Shown here in pieces: positions 9,503-21,564 of a DNA stretch of 64,000 nucleotides. Numbering within the stretch: position 1 is the first letter of the stretch; each line of letters begins with the position of its first letter. The stretch is from Atkinsonella hypoxylon (Eukaryota; Ascomycota; Sordariomycetes; Hypocreales; Clavicipitaceae). The translations under genes were made by a program, and so were the position numbers. The DNA is taken from positions 1-64,000 of the forward strand of contig JFHB01000070.1 of assembly GCA_000729835.1 (NCBI GenBank), written 5' to 3'. The notes under the pieces are model-generated. The model saw nothing but the letters and a program-made list of their open reading frames with translations. It did not search any database and was not told the DNA's origin.

Positions 9503-10367
9503 TCAGGGTGAAAAATATACAAATCTGAGCTTCGGCCTTTTATGGCAAGAGTTGCACGATAGGGGAGCATCTGTCGTGTCTACAGACAACTCTTCGACGT
9601 ATCCACAAACAGGGCAAACACCATCAATTGGGTTGCCTAGGGAGAACTCCTTTGCGTAGTCCTGCGCAAAAGCAGGGCATTCATTGATGAATTCTTCCAA
9701 ACAATACCATGATGATTGACTCAAGCTAACCATCATAGTTGGCCAAATAGACTTGTTAAGAAGATTAAGAGAGCCTGGATTGCTGGTCGCAGTTAAGCCG
9801 TAGAGACGTCTCAAAGAGGACACAGCCCTCCCATGTTTGTCCTCGAAGGTGATCAGATTGGAGCAGTATCTTTTGCTGGCATCAGCTTTCAGCTTCTGGA
9901 TTTGGTACTTGTCTCCGATAGCGAACATCGCCTCATGGAAAGGCAGTTCGTCGGAGTTATCCTCTGAAGAAGCAAAAAGCTCGTTGTCAAGGTGCACATC
10001 ATAATGCCCTTCGTACATATGCTGGATCATTCCCTCAACAACGCACAAGGGAAAGTCATCAATCGTGTAACTTCCGCCTGATTCCTAAGGTCACGTAATT
10101 AACGATCATTCTGAGTCCGTGTTCGTAAGCATATTTACCACAAATTTGGCTGTAACAATCGCCGCCTTAAACACAGGTGAGCATGTGTAGAGAAATAGTT
10201 TGTGGACCGGGATTTTTAATGCCTCGGCAGACTATGGTGTAGTCGATGAATAACCCATCTTGCCTCGCCCTGTTCAAGAATGTCAGCAAACAATGTGACG
10301 AGCAAAGGTGAGATGTCAAAACATACTTGGCCAGGAGGCCTCCTTCGATCAGTTTCTTGGTGGCCAT
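9503..10367 (-). pseudogene. BTB/POZ protein B with C-terminal zinc ribbon, frame broken in exon 2
   Basis: Exons are complement(9503..10084, 10139..10269, 10327..10367), with introns of 54 and 57 nt (donors GTAAAT and GTATGT). The protein starts MATKKLIEGGLLAKARQDGL, then FIDYTIVCRG and LHMLTC, the first half of a BTB fold. Right after this Cys the frame meets a stop. The next block, VFKAAIVTAKF, continues one base out of frame, and about four residues normally found between the two blocks are absent, so a small deletion is likely. Exon 3 is open for 193 residues: SYTIDDFPLCVVEGMIQHMY, then a helix pair (HEAMFAIGDKYQIQKLK). It ends in CPVCG and CNSCHK pairs 20 or so residues apart that look like a zinc ribbon. 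A sequencing error or a hidden intron could also explain the break. Confidence 0.6.
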
Positions 10368-10667
10368 TGTTCAGATATTTCCCACCGCCAATAGTTCTAC
10401 CTGTGTTAGAAGTTGGTTGAAAACACTCAAGAGAGACGTAATGGACGGGATGAACATACAGTAAAGTAGAGAATTATTCGAGGGCTCCCTCGATGAAAAT
10501 TTCATAAAACAGCTGTCACCAGCTGCCTCTGTGCTCACTTCCTGTTCACCTTGAGGCATGCGGCAGTGTATCACCAAGAAGCACTCAACTCCACAAACAA
10601 TGGTTAGCCATGTTCATTGTATATCGTTCTTCATCACTCAGTGCTGTATAGTTGAGCCGCCCGAGCA
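10368..10667. other. spacer upstream of BTB gene B
   Basis: The stretch holds the promoter of the BTB gene and the 3' end of the coiled-coil gene. Nothing else was recognised. Confidence 0.4.
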
Positions 10668-12452
10668 TTAAACATCAAATATATCCCCAATGCCCTCACT
10701 TCCCCCCCTCCGTATATCCACGATATCCAACCTCCATCCCTCCCAGTGTTTCAACCCGCGCTTAATTTCCTTGATTCTCTCCAGCCGTGACTTGGCCTCT
10801 TCCTCCTGGGCCTTGCGGAATGCATCTTCGTCAAAGTCAAAATCATCATCTTCCAATAATCCGTGGTCGCCACCTGCTCCAGCAAGTGCATTGAGGCCAT
10901 TGTTGAAGAAACTGCCGAAACCATTGACAGCCTGCTTCCCATGCGAAAAATGTGACATAGGTCCCCCAGAAAGATCCACGTCGTGAAATCCTGGGCTGGT
11001 AGCTTCCATTTCGCGTCGCTTCTCAATCCATGCTCCGCTTCGTAACTCGTGAATCTCTTGCTCGAGGCTTCGGATCTTCTTCTCCAGACGCAGCCGTTCT
11101 TCGTTCTCAAGCTCGTCAACACCTTCGTCATCCAGACCACCGCCGCCTTCGGTGGACTTGCGGCTGCGCAGTTTGACGTTCTCGGCTTCGAGCTTCTCGA
11201 CCTTGGTGCAAAGTTCTTGGGCCTCTTTCTCGGCCTTTTCCTTGTCCTTTCGTATGGACTGAAACCGGCTGTCCTGCTCTTTGTGAATCGTAGTCAACGT
11301 GGCCACCTTTTTTTCGAGAGCTTCGACTTTAATTTCCAAATCAGCCTTGGCCTTTGTTGCCTCCTCCAGGTCGTGCTGCAGCGTCTTAGCTTTGGTCTCG
11401 GCGCTGGATCGCTCGCTGCCTTCGCGAACAGCTTTATCGGTCGTTCTTTCAAGATTGCGCTTGACATCCTGCAACTCACGCTGGGCCTTACCAGCAGCAG
11501 CCTCGGCGCGGGCAAGCTTCTCTTCCAGGGCGGTAACTTGCTCCTTTTCTGTCTCAGCCCCTGTCTCCTGCCTATGAACGCGCGCTTTCAGCGTGGATAT
11601 TTCGATTTCCATGGATTCAATTGTGGCAGTCTTGGCATCCAACTCAGCCTGTAGATCGGATGTTGGCGTGGCAACTGATATTGACTGCCGGTGGCCGTGG
11701 CCTGGTCCTCGCGACACTTGTTGCTGGAGCTGTGTATTCTGCCTCTGTAAGGAAGCGATTTCTGATTTCTGCCAAGATTATTAGATCTTTATTCAATATG
11801 GAACAGTTGTGGGATAGAAGACGTTTCCTACCAGCTTCTCGACCTCGTCTTTACCCTGGCTCTTGGATGAAGTATCACCGTCTCCTTCGCGAAGTACAGC
11901 AAGCTCATCCTCCGCCTTTCTCCATCTTTTGTCCGCATCTGAAGACTCTTTGGCAAGCTTTTTAATTTCCTTCTCCAGCTCCTCGATGCGGGACGCTTGC
12001 TTCCTGTAGATGTCTGGTGCCGTGTCGCCATCTGGGCTGAATGGAACTGGCGACATTGGCCCAGCGTTCCCAGCCCGAAATGACGTGGATCGCAACTTCG
12101 ATTGTTGCGCTAGAGAAGGCGTTCCTGAACGCGAAGCATTTTCGGCCTTCTCTTCTTCGACTGCTTTCTCGTCATCCGCGACTGTGTCTTCTTTCTTCTC
12201 TGTCTTGTCCTCAGTTACGGCAGCTTCTGATGTGCCGGCTTCTTTTTCTACATTGGGCGACGCAGTCACTGAGGTGTCCTCTTCGTCCTTCTTGGCATCT
12301 GTGCTCTTCTTGCCCTTTTTCTTCTTCATTTGCTCGACCTGTGTTACCGGGGTTAGCTTGACTCGGAGTTTGGAGGGGCGCGAGCGGCCACGTACGCGCT
12401 TTCTGGCGGCGGCAATCTTTTCTTGGCGCGCTTTTTCCTCTGCGTCCGCCAT
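10668..12452 (-). CDS. long coiled-coil protein (golgin-like or M-protein-repeat type)
   Basis: The model is complement(join(10668..11768, 11832..12452)), 573 residues, with one 63-nt phase-0 intron. I chose the ATG at 12452 (MADAEEKARQEK) over the one at 12464 because such N-termini are usual in this family. Residues 1-30 are basic. Residues 40-130 are Lys/Glu-rich low complexity with a SRSGTPS-like Ser patch. Residues about 160-450 are almost unbroken heptad repeats (for example EELEKEIKKL and LEKKIRSLEQEIHEL). The C-terminal tail has an acidic patch (EDDDFDFDEDAF) and a conserved-looking end, GLKHWEGWRLDIVDIRRGG. Fungal relatives are often labelled M protein repeat protein. A tether at the Golgi is one possibility, but no GRIP domain was recognised. 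Confidence 0.75.
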
Positions 12453-13012
12453 TATAAAGACCAATCGGGTAATGGAATGGAAGTATTGCGTGGATGATGG
12501 TTAGCAGGTCGATATCGTTAGGACGGTCCTGATTGCGGAGGGATCTGTAGCTCTATCCGATGCCGACCTGGATAGGTGGCCAGAGCTTTCTTTCGTTGCT
12601 TTATGCGGGCCCGACATCGATAGTGGGTCCCGAAGGAGCTTCGTAATGGGATACTATGAAATGCCCCTCTTGTACGGAGTAGAGTGACGTTGATGAGAGA
12701 TGTCGAATATATTCTAGAAACCCGTAATCCAGGCTACAGGTTCCTATGAGACGCCGCTTGGTGAAGTCTTGTTTGCATGTTCACCGCGATATCCTACAAT
12801 ACCCATATAATTGGCTTATGCAGCTCACACAACTGCCAGCACCACTCCGCGCCGCAGCACGCTTCTCCTCCTGGTCGCTCTTTCCAACTTGAACGACGCA
12901 ATCATGTGAGCCGGCGATACATCGTCACGGGCTCGTAGACTCCGAATCATCCACGCCATTTTCAAATTATTGTCACAAATTTTATCACACGAATGGACCA
13001 GACCGCTGAGCC
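12453..13012. promoter_or_regulatory. divergent promoter region
   Basis: About 560 bp lie between the start codons of the coiled-coil gene (minus) and the MNWTGG gene (plus), which are transcribed away from each other. No TATA box or repeat stands out. A shared regulatory region is inferred from position only. Confidence 0.4.
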
Positions 13013-14905
13013 ATGAACTGGACAGGAGGCGCACGCTCCCGAGCTAGGAGGAAAGGCAATAAAGATGAAGCTACACGACAAAAGGAGCACTTCGCAAAAG
13101 TGCGAATGCATCGCGACTCCGCCATGTGCACCCTTGGAAACAAGACTGTCACTGCATCGAAGTGTCCTCCAAATCGTCTGGGCCTATCCTCTCGACCACC
13201 TGGGCGGGTTCACTCACCAGCCGGCCTTCCGGTTATGAGCGGTGCGAATGGTCTAGCGACGCCAAGTCAATCAACTGGAAACCCTACCGGAAAGTCTTCA
13301 AAACGAGTGACGAAAACGCCGCCTACACAGCATCACTCTGAGAACGAAAGCGATGCATCAAGTATTGCGACAAAGAAACGGCGCCTTCTCGAACAGCAGG
13401 ACTGGACGGGGATAACCTTGCAGAAACCACTGGTTATCAGCTACCCGAAGCCATCCAAAAAGTTGCAGGAAAGCCATGCCTCTCACAAGCTGCGCAAGAT
13501 TTCAGGTCACGGTGCAAATGAAGGTATTGCTAGCATTGGTTCACAATCCGATAATATCAGAGTTCGAGTAGGGAGCCAGGCTTTTCGCTAGAGTCAAAAT
13601 GCCAACTCCCTGAGAGGCTACAAGAGCTCCCAAGATCACTTTTCCACCCAGTCATCACGGGCAACTCAAAGACAATGTCTTAACAAGCCGTTATCGTCCG
13701 ATAGACCGAGCGTTTATCTTGCATCCGACCAGAATACAGATACGCTTCCAACTGCTGAATCGTCGAGTCTCAGCAGCCACTCCACTTGCTCACAGGGTCT
13801 GAAGCGTATTCTCTGGTCGGATCCGTCGCGTAGTACAAGCAGCTCTCTACCGCGTGTCGGGAACTCGCCCCAGACGATACTACATCCACAACCCGTACGA
13901 GGCGCGCGATCCGGATTGCTCACATACAGGTCGCCAAGTCCTGAGCAGCAGTGGAGCATTCTGGGACAGAGAGGCAGCCAAACACAGATGGATGAGCCCG
14001 ATCATCTGCTCGTACAGAAAAGCACTCGACCAGCCAGGTTTGACAGTCGTCTGTTGAATTTGAGTTATGAGAAGACCAGCCCTCGGAAATGTCGAAAGAA
14101 TCATAAGCGTGGCGACCCCAGACCCCGCGCTAGGAGCTCCTCTCAGCCGTCTGAACGGCCTTCTTCCTGTATCACATACCAACAGCAGCCATCTCCCGGA
14201 TTGGCGCGCTGGCCACTTGACTCAGCGCCGCGAAGCCGCTTGAACTCATCTGCCGTGGAAGATATACTTGACGACGAGCAAACCATGGCTAGTTACGGCT
14301 CGACATCAAAACCGTCACCTGCAACCAAGAAGACAGATGACGATGCCTTGTCATCGTTCTCCGAGGAGCTGCCTTCTGAAGTTGATCCACAAGAACTGTT
14401 GGACTTTCTGCACGAGTTCGAGAAGGAAAGGCGATGCGCAAAGAAAATGGTCAGAGACAAACATGAAACACGGCCGACACCAATCTTTCACATAGACAGC
14501 TCACCTCTTCCAATGCCAGACAAAATAGAACTTCAACGTCCGAATTGTCACCTATCGCAAGATACCACAGCCAGCAACATCGCGCAGCCCCCATCGAGTC
14601 GCAGCCACCCCAGGACCACACCCCATAACTTCCCCAAGTCACCACCGCCACTCACACTCACACAAACTCCGCCTCTCACAGCAACTTCCAGCCAGAGCCT
14701 GATTGTCAACCCCCCGACTTCAGAACGCGCTCAATCCAATTCTGAATCCGGGTACCGTCCTCCCCAGCTCTTCATCGGCCGCCTTGCCACCGAGTCGACA
14801 CGTCCCCTCCAGGCTCGGGGCAAAAAGCCGCGGAGGAAAAGCAGTCGTCCGGATATTCGGGCATTGCCCAACTATGACTTAGATCCTATTGAAGATTTAC
14901 ACTGA
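13013..14905 (+). CDS. MNWTGG-type conserved fungal hypothetical protein (disordered, one in-frame stop or unplaced intron)
   Basis: The N-terminus MNWTGGARSRARRK followed by KEHFAKVRMH is the hallmark of a widespread fungal family of unknown function. The later motif KKRRLLEQQDWTGITLQKPL also fits it. The frame is open from 13013 to a TAG at 13589-13591, and the same frame is open again to 14905. The most likely explanation is an intron with a GTATTG donor at about 13523 and an acceptor that restores phase near 13616 or 13634. The CGCTAG acceptor at 13591 gives the wrong phase. The C-terminal 300 residues are Ser/Pro/Thr-rich and probably disordered, with a short helix EVDPQELLDFLHEFEKERR. 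A nonsense mutation cannot be excluded. No function is known to me. Confidence 0.65.
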
Positions 14906-15691
14906 CACTACCAGGTAGCTACCTTAGATACCCTTACCAAATGTCATGAATCAGTTTGCACCCGACGTCATTTCATGTAGTTCTGGCCCGTTGTGGAATG
15001 TGCTCACTGCTGCCCCCGCCACCCTTGGCATCGCCCCGCTAGGCCTTCTAGAAGGCTTCGTTGTGCCCATATTTTCTCCACTGTAAAGGTTGTACAATGC
15101 CACGAACCAGGATGCCTGTCTACCTACCTGGTAGATAGGTGCCTAATTAACTAAGTGGGGAAAAGTGGGAGTGTGGACTACGCGGTAGTTTCCATGGTAG
15201 TGGGATGTGGATCTCAGGTGTCGACCGACAGTTGATGATCTCTATTGGGAACGTTCCCCCGTGTCTCGGTTAAGGAGTCACGAGATGGTATCTCGATTTC
15301 TGCTTTTGATTGAGGCAGTGTAATGGGGCCTGCTAGACTATCATCCCACGGATCCTGGAATCGTGGGTTTTAAATTTTTTGGGGACTAATTAATGGAGTG
15401 GACAGATCAATTGTATTGTGTGTGGTGATGGTCATGCGTCAAATCTCCATCGAAGGAAATAACAAGGCATCCAACGCATATAGACTAGCTGATAGCATGT
15501 CGCATGACCTTGCTTGCTCATACCCCTTGAAGCATAGCCAGCACCAGGCCACTCAGAATGCAGGTGTTTCGTCCCAAGGAACTGCAAGGCCGCCCCGCAG
15601 CCTTAACAGAACAGCCGATCAACGACCATCCGCTCCCATGATTTATTGTCTCATCGTATACGTACAGGCAATTTGCGTCGCTGTGCTCATC
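14906..15691. other. convergent spacer with TACCTA-type words
   Basis: This region separates two genes that point at each other. It holds a TACCTACCTGGTAGATAGGT stretch near 15121-15141, one of many such intergenic motifs in this window. No gene was found. Confidence 0.5.
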
Positions 15692-16634
15692 CTAGCCTCG
15701 ACGCCTCGCCTCCTTCCTCTTTGCCTGACATGTCGATTTGCAATGCGGGCACTCGTACCCATTGTGCTCAATATAGATTCTTTTCAGACATTTTGAACAC
15801 CGCCACCAGATCGAGGAGACGCGCCGTTCCTCGAGCCACTCCTCGTTGACGCAGCCACCTCGCTTCTCGATGTCTTCTTTGTGGAACTGCCTCAGATGGT
15901 CTCTGAAGTGGTCTAATCTGTGGAAGGGGTCCCTTTTTCGCGAACATCTCGGGTAGTCGCAGTTGAAGGAGACCTTTTGCGACTCGGACGCATGGCGGTG
16001 CTTATAGTGCCTGTCTAGATCTGCTCTGCGCTTGAAGGGGTTGGCGCTGCAGCCTGGGTAGAGGCAGCAGACGGGGTAGTCGCGGCCTGGCTGGCTTCTA
16101 TAGGTGCTGTTAGAACTTTGCCACAACGGAAGTTCAAACTTCAAGACAAACATACCGTGGTTTTGATCGTCGGTCTTCGGCGGATGTTAGCGGTGAGCGT
16201 GTGTCCGCGTCCGGCAGATCTAATCTGGGGCTAGGGTGGAACAGAGCTGACGCAGGACTCAATTGAGCGTGCTTCGGACTCGGAAAGCTCCCTGACGACG
16301 TCGGGCTCTGAAAAGCAGGATGAAGGCCGTTCATCAATGGCGATGCCGGTATGGGGGAACCGTAGATGCTCCCGTTCTCAGAGTGGCATGCTTGTGAGGA
16401 TGAGTCTCCGAGATCATATCCATGTGTTGATCGCGAGGATGCCTCGCTGAGAGCCAAGTTCGGCGAGCTCGCATCGTAGTATTGCCCGAAAGAATAATCC
16501 AAGTTTTGTATGTTGAGTCCGTGACCGTCCATAGCGAAGATACGCGGCTCGGCCTCGTCGAGGGGCGGAATGTGGTCAAACGCGGGAGGATGAAACAACC
16601 CTTGGGTTTGATGTTGTAGGGCAGATCCAGTCAT
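15692..16634 (-). CDS. C2H2 zinc-finger protein
   Basis: The model is complement(join(15692..16097, 16156..16634)), 294 residues, with one 58-nt intron (GTATGT donor, CTATAG acceptor). I chose the ATG at 16634 (MTGSALQHQ) because an upstream extension would be encoded by a TA microsatellite. The first 155 residues are Ser/Pro-rich and resemble a regulatory region. The C-terminal part holds a C2H2 finger (CCLYPGC ... DLDRHYKHRH), a second one (CDYPRCSRK ... HFRDHLRQFH) and a final paired-Cys unit (CSKC ... CPHC). This arrangement is common in fungal transcription regulators. Nuclear location and DNA binding are inferred, and no target is known. Confidence 0.85.
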
Positions 16635-16692
16635 AAGGATTATTGACCGGACTGTAACACAATGGCAACACTGATCTATGAGAAGGGAGTAG

Positions 16693-16731
16693 AATATATA
16701 TATGTATATATATGTGTATATATATATATAT
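16693..16731. repeat. TA/TG microsatellite just upstream of the zinc-finger gene
   Basis: ATATATAT blocks are broken by single GT steps. The array starts about 60 bases before the zinc-finger start codon, so it lies in its leader or core promoter. Confidence 0.8.
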
Positions 16732-17193
16732 GGTTTTGTTTCCAAAACAGGAACGCAAGGGAAATATCAGGGACGGCTTGTGTCAATAGCACTATCGGTC
16801 GATGGGGTCAGGAACCCGTCTTTTATATGCCACGGGATATTCTTGCCGGTCAGGGGGATATATTGTGAAAGACGGATTTGCATGCGGAGATCGAGATTCG
16901 AAGTTGAGTTAATCTCAGAAAGAGGCGTCGGAGGTTTTAAAGGACGAGGGGGTGGATTCGACGTGGTAGGGCTGACATTGACGACTTGGGTACCTTGTTG
17001 GAGGAGGATGAACCGGGGGGGGGCTAGGAGACTTGAGACTTGGGTGACTAAAAGACCCTGGCAGGGGTTGGAAATGGATGGAAAATAAAGTATAAGCGAG
17101 GGGTGTGATATTGTAACAGAATAGGAAAGGAAAGGAAAGGAAAGGAAGGAGCCGAAGGAAAAGGCATCAGATGGTATTTTTGCATGTACATGT

Positions 17194-17260
17194 AGGCGGC
17201 GGCGGCGACGACGACGACGACAACAACAACAATGAGAACGAGAACGAGAACGAGAACGAC
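17194..17260. repeat. compound trinucleotide/hexanucleotide array
   Basis: GGC repeats pass into GAC repeats, then AAC repeats, then four GAGAAC units. The order of related triplets suggests slippage followed by substitution. Confidence 0.8.
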
Positions 17261-17523
17261 AGGGGTTTCCCGGAATGCGGCACCCTGATTCAGGGCATGT
17301 ATGTGGTTTCTCAATGTCATGTAGCGAGTATGAATGTATATGTATATGAGAACGAGCATGTCAAGACCAAGTACAATATTTCATGATGTGATGCTGATGT
17401 GATGCAGATGGGTATCAAAGGCGACGGCATCTCCTAAGACTGGTTGATCCGGCCAAGCAGAAAGAAGGGCGGTGTTTAAGCAGAGGCTAGCAGAGCTAAC
17501 ATGTCTTGGGTCCACGCACTCAG

Positions 17524-17560
17524 GCTTGGCCTTGGCCTTGGCCTTGGCCTTGGCCTTGGT
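17524..17560. repeat. hexamer array (GGCCTT)n
   Basis: The unit GGCCTT is repeated about six times. On the other strand the frame would read Gly-Gln repeats, but the ORF around it has no other sign of being real. Confidence 0.85.
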
Positions 17561-20500
17561 CTTGTTGGGGACGGGGAAGAGGGCCGTAAAGTTTCTGGCG
17601 ACTGGAGACAAAGAATGAAGCGGATTTCTGGTGTTGGGATAGGAATAGTGAGTGAGTGACGGGTCTATGTGGTGCGAGATGAGTCAACGGGGTAGTCAGC
17701 TGTACATGGAGCAGGTGAGTGCCCTCTGGGGCCCTCTGGGGGGGGACGACGATGATGATGGTGACAACGACGGACGACATTGTCCATCGACGATGAGACG
17801 TAGTCCAGCACAGCTCACCGAGATCACGCAGTACTGTACAGCAGAGCAGTGGCATGGCAAAGGCGGAAGCTTGACGTGACATGACAGACACATTGATGAG
17901 ACACAAAGACTGGACTGGAATCAATGCAGATAATTTTAGTACGATGCAAGCATGAGCTGCACAAAGCTGCATAAGCTGCACAAAGCTGCGACTACGTCCT
18001 CCATGGCAGACTGCTAGGCTGCCGCGTTGCTCAAACCAAAGCCAAAACGAGACAAAAAAAAAAAAAAAGAAGGGAATAGAGGGAGGAAGGTACAGAGAGG
18101 CATGCAGATGGTGACTGCCCTGTTAGTAGCGTCTGTCTTTTCCCCCCTGTCTAGCCCCGGGATGACGAGCCGCAGCCAACAGAGGTCAGCCAGGACCCTT
18201 TCCCAGGAGCACTTGTTCAACGCTAGGAATGTAATACGTCAATACCAGACCGTAGTCGTCCCTGGGTGTAAGAGGGAAGCGGTTCCGTACCATAGAGTTG
18301 CATCGCGTATAAGCATAGCGTGGCATCCCATCTAAGCATATGATTATATAGTATCTAGGGAGCTACCCACGTGCCTTCGATATGCGCCCATGTAATAGTT
18401 AACGTCAATACCTACGTAGGAACAATACAATATGTAAGCTAAACGTAAAGTACACACCATACCTAAATTAGTCCAGGCTAAGTAGGAATGGGGGACTTGG
18501 AATTGGAACAGCGAGGGTGTCCGGCCCAATTAGGAAATGGGCGAGAGAAAAAGCACCGCAACACCACAACGCCGAGCGCGACCAAACCTCCGCTTCTGCA
18601 AATCTCCGAAAGACGTACCGCGCACGTACCACAACCAGCCAATGCTGCAAACCCTCCCATCAGCATGTTAACTTGTTACTCTCTGTGCTCCGTATACCGA
18701 CCTGTATAGCCTTATAGTCTTACCCGAGGGGGTGGTCTTACTTGGTCTATCCTAGGGCTGACGAACCGCAGGCCGCGATAGCAAGACGCTCGCTCGAAAC
18801 TCGGCAAGCCGCTTTTTTCCCCCAATGGGGGGGGGGGGGGGGTGTCATCGATCCATTGGCAGCTCGTCCTTTCACACTACTCGGAGATGAGCCGCGGTGA
18901 CGCCGTTAGACGAGCAGGACGCCTCCCCCAACCGCCTACCAAACACGAGGTTCCCGCTCTTGGAAGACGATGCGGAAATTCCGCCTCGGCTCGGCATGAT
19001 CATGGCATGGCAATGACATTTTTGTAGTAACAATAAAAATAACTGCTGCCGCCATTGAGAATGTACCGAGAGCAAGCCACGGATACGAGAAGGCAACACA
19101 AACGAGCCACATGGCGGATCATCCTCTCTTCTTCTTTCTCCTCGCCGTTTTTTTTTTTTAGCGAAACGCACCCGATGAAGGCGCGACGGCCGTGGCAATG
19201 CTTTTCATTGGTGCCGATCAACGAGTTCTGAGTTTGGCAGTTTGCGGGCGCTTGCAAGGCTGAGGCCTTTTTGCGTCCCCAGTCTGTGGTGGCTCTCTTG
19301 GCTGTGGGCCAGTGGTAGTTACAGTACCCCCTCGGTACATACAAATGACGCAGGTCATGATGTGATGGCTATAATACCAGGCAGCCATATTTGAGCGAAA
19401 AATACTCCGGTATTCCTATAACCTTTGTGCATCCATCAATCTTCACTCACCTCAGATATCGATCAAACGATATAATACGATATATTCCACCGGATTCGAC
19501 TACACCATAACCAACACGCAGTTGAGGGCACAATTGCATAGTAGGTACCTGGCGAATTGCGCATAACAAACGGCGGGGCAAGAAGCTGTCCACTGATAAC
19601 AAGTGAGCTAGCAACCTGGTCCGCTTATCTCGCTTACCAGGGGATCATTGTCCAACACTAAAAGAAAAAAAAAATTTCAATACAAAAAAGTTTAATTTTT
19701 TTTTTTTTTAAAAAAAAAGGGAGGGGAGGGGAGGGGGGGACACTCAGCCCTGTTTCCCCCATTCCGTTCCCCCAAATCCCGCCATTTCAACATGCGAATC
19801 CATCGCCAAGACATATGCCGTGTATGATGGCATCGGTATGGCTCACATCGGTGCGCGGTGCGTTGGTTGTGCGCCAGATGCAGCCATCGAGAATACGGAA
19901 TAAACGAGTAGGTGGGTCAAGTGCCGTTTTCTGATGTCAGGGTGGACCCCAAGCTCCAGGCTCCAGCCAACTGACATACATTCAAGTTCAAGTTCAAGTT
20001 CCATCCAGTTGACCAGCACGAACTAACTTACTTGCTTGCAGACGGGCGGGCGGACGGAAAGGCCCACTTTAATTTAATTTAGGGCCGACAGTCTACTTCG
20101 CGGACAGCCCTCCGCCAACAGCTAAATAAATTGAATCAAATGTCCCGCAGGCCGAAAGCTTCGACTTACACTGCAGGGGGGGTTATATGGACAGAGTTCT
20201 GAAAGTGCTAAACTCTCTGGTAAGCGATGGAATTATGCTCATTCTCACTCAGGCTTCAGGTACGTGCGTCCTGAGCATGTCTCGGTTAATCATTCTTCGA
20301 CCGCGTGCCACGGATGACTTTGTCCCAAGGAAAGCCGAACCCCAGTGAGCCTGACGAGACGCCTGGCACCTCGAGCTTCCTCTCTGTGCACCTTTTATCT
20401 AAGGTACCTGGATGGCCCAGGCCATCGGTGCTACCGATAGGACCACTTGGACCCGGGAATGCGGCTCTGTCCAGCTGCGCTTCCTGAGAGCCCGCGCTGG

Positions 20501-21564
20501 CCAGGTACTCCTTTTCTTTTTTTCTTTTTTTTTTTTTTTCCTTGTGCTCCCCATTGATCACACACCCCCTTCTTGCATCCCTGCTCTTGTATAGCCTTTA
20601 AGAGTCATAACGCCCTAAGGTAAGGTTTTGTCGATCAGTGTGGTAACCCCATCGCATGGGAATCTTACTAGGCACTCGACGTCCCACGCAAACTCCACGA
20701 TGTCGAAGGTCGCCACAGTTACATTCCTCGCTAACCAGCCAGCATCTCCGCACAACAACCTCTTTGCGGCATTGTGACTGTTAGGAACGGGGGCCGGGGG
20801 CCGTACGCTAGCAGGAGCACGCTGGACCGTCAACGGCGTCATCCGGCTGGCAGCCACTAGTGCACTTGGCGTTCTTAAACAGTGGAATCTAAATCAAACA
20901 GAGAAAAAAAAAAAAACCTTGCCCTCTCCCCAGGTTCCGAAACGCCCTACCCTGGACCGAATTCCCCAGTTCACGCCAAGCTGCTTCCTGGTAAGCGGTC
21001 GCACACTCATCCCCTCATAAGACGTTTCGAAATCCTCACTTGGCGTTGGTACGAGATATCGTGGTAATTGCGGGCTGTCTGGATTGACGATGAACTGTGC
21101 AATGTCTCGGACTCAGGCCAGTTAGACTTGTAAGCCGGGAAAGAAACATGATCAGGCAGAGGCCTCCTCGCAGCAGAGAAATCAACCGATACATTTCTTC
21201 CCTTTCGCTGTTCTCAAATATAACGTGTGGGAACCATTTTGTAAATGGAGTCCAGCCTGATTGAATCGAGAAAAATAGCATACGTACTACGGGGAACGAC
21301 CTGGGTAATAATAAACACCGGCATATTACATGGAACATAAGTCATTTATCCGAAAGACTTGCTTCCGATATGTAGTTACAGAACGCAGATAGTCCTTCGT
21401 TAAGAATTTACCCCTAGCATAGCTTTATTACTACAGCAAACTCGTCTCTAGAACACCGAGCCGAGAGGACGGGACTGAAGAAGAAAAAAAAAAGAAAAAA
21501 AAAAAAAAAAGGCGAGCAACATATAAACTGGGTTGGTGTCGGGAGGTAGACTACAAAGACCCTC

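Larger units (their letters stand above)
16635..21564. other. 4.9-kb gene-free, repeat-rich region
   Basis: Only low-complexity or motif-free frames occur. Landmarks are a TA/TG microsatellite at 16693-16731, AAAGG repeats near 17122-17148, a GGC/GAC/AAC/GAGAAC mixed array at 17194-17260, a GGCCTT hexamer array at 17524-17560, an A run near 18051, a G run near 18829-18842, A/T runs at 19663-19718, T runs near 20515 and A runs near 21483-21510. The part next to 16634 should contain the promoter of the zinc-finger gene. Some of the rest may be transcribed, but nothing in the sequence proves it. Confidence 0.6.

Noticed and set aside
11049..11654. Plus-strand frame of 201 residues rich in Leu and Phe, like a membrane protein
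   Set aside because: It is the antisense of the coiled-coil gene. Glu/Lys codons read backward give Leu/Phe.
17103..17260. CRISPR-like look of regular repeats
   Set aside because: The repeats are simple microsatellites without spacers, and the DNA is fungal.
17520..17981. Minus-strand frame of 153 residues ending in Gly-Gln repeats
   Set aside because: The repeats come from the GGCCTT array and the rest has no motif or plausible splice context.
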